From positions 1 through 28,397 of the forward strand of contig JAQVNJ010000080.1 of NCBI GenBank assembly GCA_028703175.1: DNA of 28,397 bases. The letters run 5' to 3'. Position 1 is the first letter of the stretch. Each line of letters starts with the position of its first letter. Shown here piece after piece: positions 18,554 to 24,375 of the stretch. Position numbers and translations under genes: made by a program. The notes below the pieces were generated by a model. It made no database searches and was not told the origin of the DNA. It worked only from the letters and a program-made list of their open reading frames with translations. Origin of the DNA: JAAYCB01 sp012744395. GTDB lineage: Bacteria > Planctomycetota > Planctomycetia > Pirellulales > Thermoguttaceae.

Positions 18554-18702
18554 GCCTCGTCGAATTCCTCGGGCAGAGTGCGCCACAACTGGTCGACCTC
18601 CCTTTGAACTGCGACATCACATCCTACACGCGATCCACGATAAACTCGAGCAATTGTGGCGCAATGAAGCGCCGGAAACACGCGCAATTCGTACTGGGCC
18701 AT
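18550..18702 (-). CDS. Small hypothetical protein (50 aa)
   Basis: The frame from the ATG at 18702 encodes 50 residues ending in QREVDQLWRTLPEEFDEA. Its TGA overlaps the GTG of the next frame by two bases (GTGA). The reading frame stays open upstream to 19122, so the true start is uncertain; no strong ribosome binding site is seen before 18702. The plus strand opposite also has a 47-codon frame, so this call rests on the overlap with the next gene and the acidic, protein-like C-terminus. No family is recognised. Confidence 0.35.
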   Translation of the reverse strand: MAQYELRVFPALHCATIARVYRGSRVGCDVAVQREVDQLWRTLPEEFDEA

Positions 18703-18807
18703 CCCGTGGAGCGAGAGCTTGCCACACCCGTTGCGGAGCGTCAGCCGGGACGCGACGCACTCATCAGCCGGTATTTCGCCGAACTGGAGCACGTCAAGTC
18801 GAAGTGA

Positions 18808-19221
18808 GCGTTGGGAGCGCAGTTGTGGGCTATGCCAGGAGCGGTATTGGACGATCCCCGACCGGCAAGTGGAGACGTCGGTGGTCCTGGCCGACTCGAA
18901 TTGAGCCAGGAACCTTTGCCTGACGGAGATCCTGATTTGCAGGACGCCCCACGTGATCTTCCGCTCGGCTGGAACGCCTCTTGGGGGAGGACAACAAGGA
19001 TAAGAACTCGGCCAAGCCTGGACGCGCCGTGTGTATTTGGCTAAGCTTGCAAGTAACAGCCGACCGATGACCTGCAAGGGCGGCCCGTCGGCGCGCCGCC
19101 CAAGGGGCGAGCGGAGTTGCACAAACGGCCGATTCGGCTAGATTGCGGATAGGGATCGCCGGGGTTTCTGGGGACATCCAGCCCGACGGCCGGCCCCTGA
19201 CTTTCTTTTCTTCGAGTGCCA
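18808..19221. other. Upstream region of arsR, no clear gene
   Basis: This roughly 410-bp region between the small minus-strand frames and arsR has no convincing coding sequence on either strand. Open frames are fragmentary and rich in Arg/Pro, typical of high-GC noise. I looked for a repeat of the candidate operator at 20951 and did not find one, and no clear -35/-10 pair is visible before arsR. Confidence 0.4.
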
Positions 19222-19545
19222 ATGGACGCAAAAACGCAGGCAAAATACGAAGCCCGGGCAAAGATCGTCAAGGCGTTGGCCCATCCGGCGCGGCTACTGA
19301 TCGTCGATGAATTGTCGCAGGCCGGAGAGCGGTGCGTCTGTGAACTGACCGAAATGATCGGCTCCGACATGTCCACCGTGTCGCGGCACCTGGCGGTCCT
19401 CAAAGGCGCCGGGGTGATTGAGGATGACAAACGGGGGCAGATGGTGTTCTACCGGCTTCGCGTCAAGTGCGTGATGGATTTTTTTGACTGCATCGAGTCG
19501 GTCATGGCGTGCAACCTCAAGCGGCAGCAAGAGTTGCTCAAATAG
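19222..19545 (+). CDS. arsR: ArsR-family metalloregulatory repressor
   Basis: This 107-residue winged-helix protein of the ArsR/SmtB family represses arsenic genes until As(III) or an organoarsenical binds cysteines. The helix-turn-helix is ICELTEMIG-type: CVCELTEMIGSDMSTVSRHLAVLKGAGVI. The Cys pair C38-V-C40 at the start of the recognition region matches the ELCVCDL-type As(III) sensor, and extra cysteines at C83, C90 and C97 near the C-terminus could take part in binding. The ATG at 19222 is chosen; a GTG two codons upstream (19216) is an alternative, and neither has a clear ribosome binding site. It converges with arsM, with a hairpin between them. The arsR 3' end is repeated before the permease gene. 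Confidence 0.92.
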   Translation: MDAKTQAKYEARAKIVKALAHPARLLIVDELSQAGERCVCELTEMIGSDMSTVSRHLAVLKGAGVIEDDKRGQMVFYRLRVKCVMDFFDCIESVMACNLKRQQELLK

Positions 19546-19555
19546 GGCGGCCAGC

Positions 19556-19592
19556 AAGGGCGTTGCCGCTGGCTTGGAAGCGACAACGCCTT
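19556..19592. terminator. Hairpin between convergent arsR and arsM
   Basis: An inverted repeat starts 10 nt after the arsR stop. AAGGGCGTTG pairs with CAACGCCTT (one bulged G) and the inner CGCT with AGCG around an 8-nt loop. There is no long T-run, so termination efficiency is uncertain. The position between converging genes suggests a bidirectional terminator. Confidence 0.5.
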
Positions 19593-19714
19593 GAGAGAAC
19601 TCCGACGCGCCGGGTATCTCCCTTTCTGCCCTGCGCGGTTCCGGCAGGTCCGCCCCTGCCAGTTCCGGACTGGGCGGCCGCGATGTCCGAAACGACGACC
19701 CGTGACTTTGGCGC

Positions 19715-20614
19715 TCACTTTGGCTTGACGGCAAAGACTTTCGCGCTGGCGGCGTACTCGTTGATGTCGTATCTGGCGATCAACCGATGGAGCCCCGTGT
19801 GAACCTGGCTGGAACCGGCCGAAGACGGCTGCGCCGAACCACAGCACCCGCCGCGCGGCGCCGATTCGATCGGCAGCAGGCTGGGCGCCGAACAGCAACC
19901 GCCCTGGTTCTCGACCTGGGCGTAGGCGTTCAGATCCGCCCCCGTGTCGACGATTGCGACCTCGGCGAAGCCGGCCTCCAGGAGCCCGCCGCGATACTCC
20001 TCGGCCGAGATTGCGCCGGAGATGCAGCCGACGTAGGCGGTTAGATCGTCGGCGATTTCCGGCGGCAGCGGCTTCTTGAGAATCATGTCGCTGACGGCTA
20101 CGCGCCCCCCCGGCTTCAGAACGCGCGCAATCTCGCGAAACACGGCGGGTTTGTCGGGCGCAAGGTTGATGACGCAGTTGCTGATGACGCAGTCGGCCGA
20201 CCGATCCGGCAACGGCAGGCGGTCAATCGTTGCCAGGTGGAACTCGACGTTCGCAATCGGCTTGCCGTCGATTCCCCTCGCGGCGTTGGCTCGGGCGCGC
20301 TCGATCATCTCCGGCGTCATGTCGATGCCGATTGCTTTTCCCGACGGCCCGACCCTGGCGGCGGCGAGAAACACGTCGAGCCCGCCGCCACATCCGAGGT
20401 CGACGACGACTTCCCCGGGCCTCAGGTTGGCCAGTGCCGTCGGGTTGCCGCAAGACAGCCCCATGTTCGCCTCGGCCGGTATCGAGTCAAGCTGCTGTTT
20501 CGAATAGCCAAAGGCCTCGGCTACAGCCCGGACACCGTCGTTCCGGTTGGACAGGCTGGACCTGGCCACCGACGCATACTTGGATCGCACCGCATCCACA
20601 ATTCTGTCGCTCAT
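19715..20614 (-). CDS. arsM: Arsenite S-adenosylmethionine methyltransferase
   Basis: ArsM methylates arsenite to mono-, di- and trimethylated arsenicals in the cytosol, using SAM and thiols. The 299-residue protein has the SAM motif VVDLGCGGGLDVFLAA (about 70-85) and the ArsM cysteines: C55 in GLSCGNPTA, C147 in SNCVINLAPDK and C197 in GCISGA. The C-terminus adds two vicinal pairs, C240-C241 (GGCC) and C257-C258 (GGCCG), as in many ArsM proteins, possibly for As(III) capture. It lies 27 bp downstream of the AbrB-type gene on the same strand. The reading direction is opposite to arsR and the permease, so the island is split into two transcription units. Confidence 0.95.
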   Translation of the reverse strand: MSDRIVDAVRSKYASVARSSLSNRNDGVRAVAEAFGYSKQQLDSIPAEANMGLSCGNPTALANLRPGEVVVDLGCGGGLDVFLAAARVGPSGKAIGIDMTPEMIERARANAARGIDGKPIANVEFHLATIDRLPLPDRSADCVISNCVINLAPDKPAVFREIARVLKPGGRVAVSDMILKKPLPPEIADDLTAYVGCISGAISAEEYRGGLLEAGFAEVAIVDTGADLNAYAQVENQGGCCSAPSLLPIESAPRGGCCGSAQPSSAGSSQVHTGLHRLIARYDINEYAASAKVFAVKPK

Positions 20615-20641
20615 TGCTGTCTGCTCCTTCTCTTTGGCATC

Positions 20642-20926
20642 TCACTGCGAGCCCGATTGGCTCGTCGCCGTCAGCGAGTTCAAGAATCCGCCGACCATCT
20701 CGGTCAACTCTTCCACCTTGATCAGCGATATGCAGCAAACTCGGCCCCCCCGGGCCCAGGTGACCAGCGCGAGGCGGTCGCCGGGGGCGATTCGCGCCTT
20801 TTCGCGAATTTGCTTCGGCAGCACCATCTGCCCCCGCTCGTCGACCGTGACGATCGACTCCACGTGGTAGCCGGCGGAATCGTCAACAGCCGGCTTGCAG
20901 CAGGCCGGTTTCTTGGATCGGGCCAT
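20642..20926 (-). CDS. HgcC-like AbrB/SpoVT-fold regulator with paired cysteines
   Basis: This 94-residue protein has a single swapped-hairpin AbrB DNA-binding domain, VESIVTVDERGQMVLPKQIREKARIAPGDRLALVTW (about 22-57), with the typical VLPKxIR signature. A Cys pair lies in the N-terminal tail (C9-C10) and another at C64-C65 in GGRVCCISLIKVEELTEMV. This layout matches the proteins annotated as HgcAB-associated (HgcC) or as AbrB proteins near arsM. It probably binds DNA and may sense thiophilic metal(loid)s; that is inference. It is the first gene of the unit with arsM and starts just downstream of a candidate promoter/operator. Confidence 0.85.
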   Translation of the reverse strand: MARSKKPACCKPAVDDSAGYHVESIVTVDERGQMVLPKQIREKARIAPGDRLALVTWARGGRVCCISLIKVEELTEMVGGFLNSLTATSQSGSQ

Positions 20927-20950
20927 GTTTCACCTGGCGAATCCCCGGTT

Positions 20951-21001
20951 TCAGATAATTCAGCTATATCTGATTTTACTGATTTTCTTGTCGGAAAGCA
21001 A
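20951..21001 (-). promoter_or_regulatory. Candidate promoter and ArsR-type operator of the arsM unit
   Basis: Read on the minus strand, TTGCTT (21001-20996) is followed after 17 nt by TAAAAT (20978-20973), a fair sigma70-like pair. A palindrome TCAGATA-9 nt-TATCTGA (20951-20973) overlaps the -10 and extends past the expected start site. An operator there would block initiation, the usual ArsR/SmtB layout. Which regulator binds it (ArsR or the AbrB-like protein) is not known. Confidence 0.45.
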
Positions 21002-21074
21002 TCGGGAAGTGCCGGAGACTCAGCCCGCTATCGATGATGGCAGGAAGCTCCACAGCCATTTCGCGAACTTGATC

Positions 21075-21102
21075 TTGACCTATTTGTGAACTTGGCTAAA
21101 TT
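21075..21102 (+). promoter_or_regulatory. Candidate plus-strand promoter upstream of the arsR fragment and permease
   Basis: TTGACC (21075-21080) and TAAATT (21097-21102) are 16 nt apart in an AT-rich stretch. This could start a transcript covering the arsR remnant and the permease-arsE-arsF-arsG genes. The hairpin with T-run at 21221 would lie inside that transcript, so read-through or another promoter would be needed. Confidence 0.35.
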
Positions 21103-21147
21103 TAAAAATACAATGCGTCCGAAAATGGTTCCTGGGCGACGCAAGCA

Positions 21148-21210
21148 TTCGATTGCATCGAGTCGGTCATGGCGTGCAATCTCAAGCGGCAGCAGGAGTT
21201 GCTGAACTAG
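21148..21210 (+). pseudogene. Truncated arsR 3' fragment
   Basis: The 63 bases, read as F-D-C-I-E-S-V-M-A-C-N-L-K-R-Q-Q-E-L-L-N-stop, repeat the last 20 codons of the intact arsR at 19483-19545. Six bases differ: five of these changes are silent and one changes the last residue Lys to Asn. Upstream of the Phe codon the similarity ends abruptly and no in-frame start is seen. This is the tail of a second arsR gene whose body has been lost. Confidence 0.85.
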
Positions 21211-21220
21211 CCTTCGGATG

Positions 21221-21238
21221 GGCCACGGGGCCTTTTTT
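21221..21238 (+). terminator. Short GC hairpin with T-run after the arsR fragment
   Basis: GGCC-acgg-GGCC (21221-21232) is followed at once by six T (21233-21238), 10 nt after the stop of the arsR fragment. The stem is only 4 bp, so it may be weak. It is probably the original terminator of the lost arsR copy. Confidence 0.4.
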
Positions 21239-21239
21239 G

Positions 21240-21281
21240 ACCGCCAAATACTTGGGCATTATGCCAAAGCGCCTAGGCGGT
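21240..21281. repeat. Nested inverted repeat before the permease gene
   Basis: The outer arms ACCGCC (21240-21245) and GGCGGT (21276-21281) enclose an inner inverted repeat TTGGGCAT-T-ATGCCAA (21252-21267, one bulged G). A CGCCTAGGCG palindrome lies at the right arm. The position 30 bp before the permease ATG suits an operator or a leader structure. Confidence 0.45.
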
Positions 21282-21310
21282 GATGAAGATCCCAAACGGA
21301 GTGGACTGGA

Positions 21311-22636
21311 ATGAACAAACGCGAACTGGGCATCTTCACCGCACTGGCCGGCATCTTTCTGCTCGCGTATTTCTTGAACTTCTCCAGTGCCAAGATCCAG
21401 AACGCGATCGTGGAAGGCTTCTACATGCTCCAGTGGTACGTCCGCTACCACACGCTGGCCTGCGTCGTCCCGGCGATGTTCATCGCCGGCGCGATCGCCA
21501 CCTTCTTCTCGAAGGAGGCCGTGCTGCGGCACCTGGGGCCCAAGGCCAACAAGGTCGAGGCCTACGGCGTGGCCTCCGTCTCCGGCACCGTGCTGGCCGT
21601 CTGCTCGTGCAGCGTGCTGCCGATGTTCGCCGGAATCTACCGCGTCGGCGCGGGGCTCGGACCCGCCTCGGCCTTCCTCTACTCGGGCCCGGCGATCAAC
21701 GTGATGGCGATCTTCCTCACCGCCCGCGTGCTGGGTTTCGACCTGGGCATCGCCCGAGTCGTCGGCTCGATCACGTTCGCCGTGGTAATCGGGCTGGTGA
21801 TGGCGGCCGTTTTCCGCAAGGACGAGGAGCAGCGGACCGCCGCCGTGATGCAGTTGCCCGAACCGCCACCCGCCCGGCGGAGCCTGGGGAAGACCTCGCT
21901 GTTCTTCACCGCGATGATCGCTTTTCTCGTCTTCAGCGACTGGGCCAACCCCAGCCAGACGCTGATCGAGAAGACCGACGGGACGCGGATGCAGGTGGCC
22001 GTGCTGATCCGCACGTCGGAAACTTATCGCGTCCAGCTCGAGGAGCCGCTGGGCGAGCTGAAAAAGGGCGCCAAGCTGACCCTGAACCGCAACGAGATCG
22101 CGTCGGAAACCGACTTCACGCCACCCAACTACCAATGGGCGGCCTGGATCTATCACCAGCGATGGTATTTCGCGGGCGCGTGCCTGCTGGCGGTGCTGGC
22201 CATGGTTTGGCGCTGGTTCGACCGCGAGGAGCTGGACGCGTGGATGGATCAGACGTGGAGCTTTTCGAAGTCGATCATCCCGCTCCTGTTCGGCGGAGTG
22301 CTCGTGACCGGCTTCGTCGGAGCGTTGATCCCGGAGGAGGTCGTCGCCGGGTGGGTCGGCGGGGACGGTTTTCGGGCGAATTTCATCGCCTCGCTGGTCG
22401 GCGCGATGTGGTATTTCGCCACGCTGACCGAGATTCCGATCCTGGAAGCGCTGCTCGGACTGGGAATGGGCCGCGGTCCGGCGCTGGCCCTGCTCCTGGC
22501 GGGGCCCGCCCTGTCGCTGCCGAGCATCGCCGTGATCTACAGCGTCATCGGACTAAAGAAGACATGCATGTTCTGCGCGCTGACCGTGCTCTTGAGCGCG
22601 ATGGTGGGCATGATTTTCGGTTGGTTTTTCGTGTAA
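21311..22636 (+). CDS. ArsP-like DUF318 family permease
   Basis: This 441-residue integral membrane protein is of the ArsP/DUF318 permease family. Two hydrophobic half-permeases (about residues 5-180 and 278-441) are joined by a hydrophilic section of about 80 residues (RRSLGKTSLF... then a beta-rich stretch). The half-repeat motif with C98-S-C100-S in AVCSCSVLPMFAGIYRVGAGLGPASAFLYSGPAIN is characteristic. The matching LTEIPILEALLGLGMGRGPALALLLAGPALSLP is in the second half. Known ArsP proteins export trivalent methylated or aromatic arsenicals; other family members may move other metals, so the substrate is inferred from context (arsM, ArsEFG-like genes). GGAG lies about 9 nt before the ATG. 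It is followed 49 bp later by the small thioredoxin gene. Confidence 0.85.
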   Translation: MNKRELGIFTALAGIFLLAYFLNFSSAKIQNAIVEGFYMLQWYVRYHTLACVVPAMFIAGAIATFFSKEAVLRHLGPKANKVEAYGVASVSGTVLAVCSCSVLPMFAGIYRVGAGLGPASAFLYSGPAINVMAIFLTARVLGFDLGIARVVGSITFAVVIGLVMAAVFRKDEEQRTAAVMQLPEPPPARRSLGKTSLFFTAMIAFLVFSDWANPSQTLIEKTDGTRMQVAVLIRTSETYRVQLEEPLGELKKGAKLTLNRNEIASETDFTPPNYQWAAWIYHQRWYFAGACLLAVLAMVWRWFDREELDAWMDQTWSFSKSIIPLLFGGVLVTGFVGALIPEEVVAGWVGGDGFRANFIASLVGAMWYFATLTEIPILEALLGLGMGRGPALALLLAGPALSLPSIAVIYSVIGLKKTCMFCALTVLLSAMVGMIFGWFFV

Positions 22637-22685
22637 CGGCGCGGCACGTCCGCGGCCGTTGCGTAACCTTGGTTGGAGAGGAACA

Positions 22686-22919
22686 ATGAAGCTCGTGCAG
22701 ATTTTAGGGACCGGCTGCGCCAAGTGCGACAAGTTCAAGCAGAATGCCGAAGAGGCGGTCAAACGGTCGGGCGTCGAGGCCCTGGTCGAGAAGATCACCG
22801 ACATCAACGTAATCACCGGGTTCGGGGTGATGATGACCCCGGCCCTGGCGATCGACGGAGAAGTGAAGCTCGTGGGCAAGGTCGCATCGCCGGAGGAGAT
22901 CGAGAAGTTGTTGCAGTAA
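22686..22919 (+). CDS. Small thioredoxin-fold protein, ArsE-like (redox-active disulfide protein)
   Basis: This 77-residue cytosolic protein of the thioredoxin_3 type has its redox site C11-A-K-C14 in ILGTGCAKCDKFKQNAEEAVKR, and the cis-Pro loop is MMTPALAIDGEVKLVGKV. There is no signal peptide. The perfect GGAGAGG five bases before the ATG fixes the start; a longer in-frame start at 22659 would overlap the binding site. Proteins of this size and pattern accompany DUF318 permeases and correspond to ArsE of the ArsEFG organoarsenical system. The likely role is to deliver electrons or to bind arsenicals at the membrane proteins encoded on both sides. Confidence 0.85.
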   Translation: MKLVQILGTGCAKCDKFKQNAEEAVKRSGVEALVEKITDINVITGFGVMMTPALAIDGEVKLVGKVASPEEIEKLLQ

Positions 22920-23089
22920 GGGTCATCGTTTTCGCGCGGGCCGCGGCCTTTGAGTTGGCCCTCGTCAACCTGTTGCCAGAGTGAGTCTTCGGGAAAGACT
23001 TCGCCCTGGCCGGTAAGATCGGCGGCGGCGGAATCCGTCGCCGCGGTCCGCAACGGAGGCGCTGTGGACGATTCCCTGGAGAATCCCGT

Positions 23090-23806
23090 ATGGAATTGAA
23101 AAACGCCGTTGCCGTCTGCCTGATCTCGTTTTTTTCGGCGACGCTCGTCGTGCTGATTGCCCGATCGCTCGACAACCAGGCAGCCTCGAGGCTGGAACCG
23201 CGGTTGACGCAAATCGCCGAGGAGCTTCACGCGCTCCGCACCGGGGGTGGAATCTCCGCCGCTGCGGGCCAGCCGGGGGCAATGGAAACGCTCGACGACG
23301 GCCTGGTCGTCTACTATTTCCACGGCGACTTCCGCTGTGCGACCTGCCGCGCGATCGAGTCGCAAACACATGAAACGGTCAGGAACGATTTCGCCGACCG
23401 GTTCGAAAGCGGCCAGATCACTTGGAAAGTCTTGAACTATGACAAGCCCGAGTCGGCCGAACTTGCCAAGAAGTTCGACGTCCACATGGCCAACGTGGTG
23501 CTTGCCCGGACAATTGGAGGCCGGATCGAGGACTGGAAGCGCCTGGACGAGGTTTGGGCGCTGGTGGGCGACAAGCCGGCCTTCGCCCGGTTCATGCGGG
23601 CGGAGATCAGCCAGATGCTCGGCGAAAGCGCCCCGCCGGCCGAGCCGGCCGAAATCGGCGCGGCAACGGGCGAGACGGCTCCGCCCGCCGACCCGCCGGG
23701 TCAAGGCGGGCTGCTCGACATCCCCCTGCCGTCCGCGTCACCGCCTCCTTTGCCGGCGGGCGGCTCGGCGGGCGGCCCGGCGGCCGACCCGCCGCTGCCC
23801 GAATGA
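23090..23806 (+). CDS. arsF: ArsF-family membrane-anchored CxxC protein with proline-rich tail
   Basis: This 238-residue protein has an N-terminal membrane anchor or uncleaved signal (residues 5-25) and a thioredoxin-like domain at about 70-180. Its redox pair is C83-A-T-C86 in VVYYFHGDFRCATCRAIE, and it ends with a low-complexity Pro/Ala/Gly tail from about residue 182. The domain resembles that of the next gene (YFH-x3-RCxTC and a VGDKxAF segment), so both belong to the family annotated as nitrophenyl compound nitroreductase subunit ArsF. The catalytic domain should face the periplasm. GGAG lies 8 nt before the ATG. The proline-rich tail is unusual and may span the periplasm or bind a partner. 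Confidence 0.75.
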   Translation: MELKNAVAVCLISFFSATLVVLIARSLDNQAASRLEPRLTQIAEELHALRTGGGISAAAGQPGAMETLDDGLVVYYFHGDFRCATCRAIESQTHETVRNDFADRFESGQITWKVLNYDKPESAELAKKFDVHMANVVLARTIGGRIEDWKRLDEVWALVGDKPAFARFMRAEISQMLGESAPPAEPAEIGAATGETAPPADPPGQGGLLDIPLPSASPPPLPAGGSAGGPAADPPLPE

Positions 23807-23862
23807 TCCCCAGATGGTCTGACAGGTTACGATTTTGAACGTTAACAGAAACGGAGTCTCCG

Positions 23863-24303
23863 ATGAAACGGATTGCCGTGACCGTGATGACCGGCGCCGC
23901 ATTGGCCCTGTTGTCTTCCAGTTTTTCCGAACGCGCTGCCGCCGCCTCCAGCGCGCCGCCGAAGGATCGCGTGGTCGCCATGTACTTCCACCGCACGGAG
24001 CGCTGCCCCACCTGCCTGAAGATGGGCAGCTACACGGAAGAGGCGATCACGCGCGGCTTTGCCGCACAGCTCAAGGCCGGCGTGGTCGAGCTCCACTCCA
24101 TCGATTTTCAGGACAAGAAGAACGCCGCGTTGACCAAGGGCTATCGAATCACCGGGCCCGCTTTGATCGTGGCGAAGGTGGTCGACAACAAGGTGGCCGA
24201 GTTCAAGAACCTGAAGGAAATCTGGACCCACGTGGGCGACAAGAACGCGTTCATCAAGTACGTCCAGGACAACGTCACCGCCTACCAGGCAGCGGCAAAA
24301 TGA
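23863..24303 (+). CDS. arsF: ArsF-family exported CxxC protein
   Basis: This 146-residue protein has a cleavable signal peptide (hydrophobic 5-20, likely cut after the AAA near 27). The thioredoxin-like domain has C48-P-T-C51 in MYFHRTERCPTCLKMGSY, followed by ITGPALIVAKVVDNK (cis-Pro position) and IWTHVGDKNAFIKYV. It is a paralogue of the preceding protein without anchor or Pro-rich tail. ArsF with ArsE was proposed to reduce nitroaromatic arsenicals; in this setting a more general thiol-reductase or arsenical-binding role outside the cytoplasm is also possible. GGAG lies 6 nt before the ATG. The gene is 56 bp after the first arsF and 72 bp before arsG. Confidence 0.8.
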   Translation: MKRIAVTVMTGAALALLSSSFSERAAAASSAPPKDRVVAMYFHRTERCPTCLKMGSYTEEAITRGFAAQLKAGVVELHSIDFQDKKNAALTKGYRITGPALIVAKVVDNKVAEFKNLKEIWTHVGDKNAFIKYVQDNVTAYQAAAK

Positions 24304-24375
24304 GACAGAGCCGGACAACCCGTTTTCACCATTCCTTCAGCCCGCGCGTGGGGTAAGCCAGACCGGAGACCTGCC

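Larger units (their letters stand above)
20927..21310. promoter_or_regulatory. Divergent control region of the arsM unit and the permease unit
   Basis: This AT-rich 384-bp region contrasts with the GC-rich surroundings. It contains a minus-strand promoter with an overlapping palindrome, a plus-strand promoter candidate, a truncated arsR copy, a small terminator-like hairpin and a nested inverted repeat, listed separately. No intact gene is present. Confidence 0.6.

Noticed and set aside
18664..18807. Plus-strand 47-codon frame ending in RYFAELEHVKSK
   Set aside because: No ribosome binding site or family; the opposite strand has small frames with tighter operon-like spacing, so I preferred those, with low confidence.
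22984..23000. AGTCTT-CGGGA-AAGACT hairpin between the arsE-like and first arsF genes
   Set aside because: A 6-bp stem without a T-run; it may be chance, and the genes around it look like one unit.
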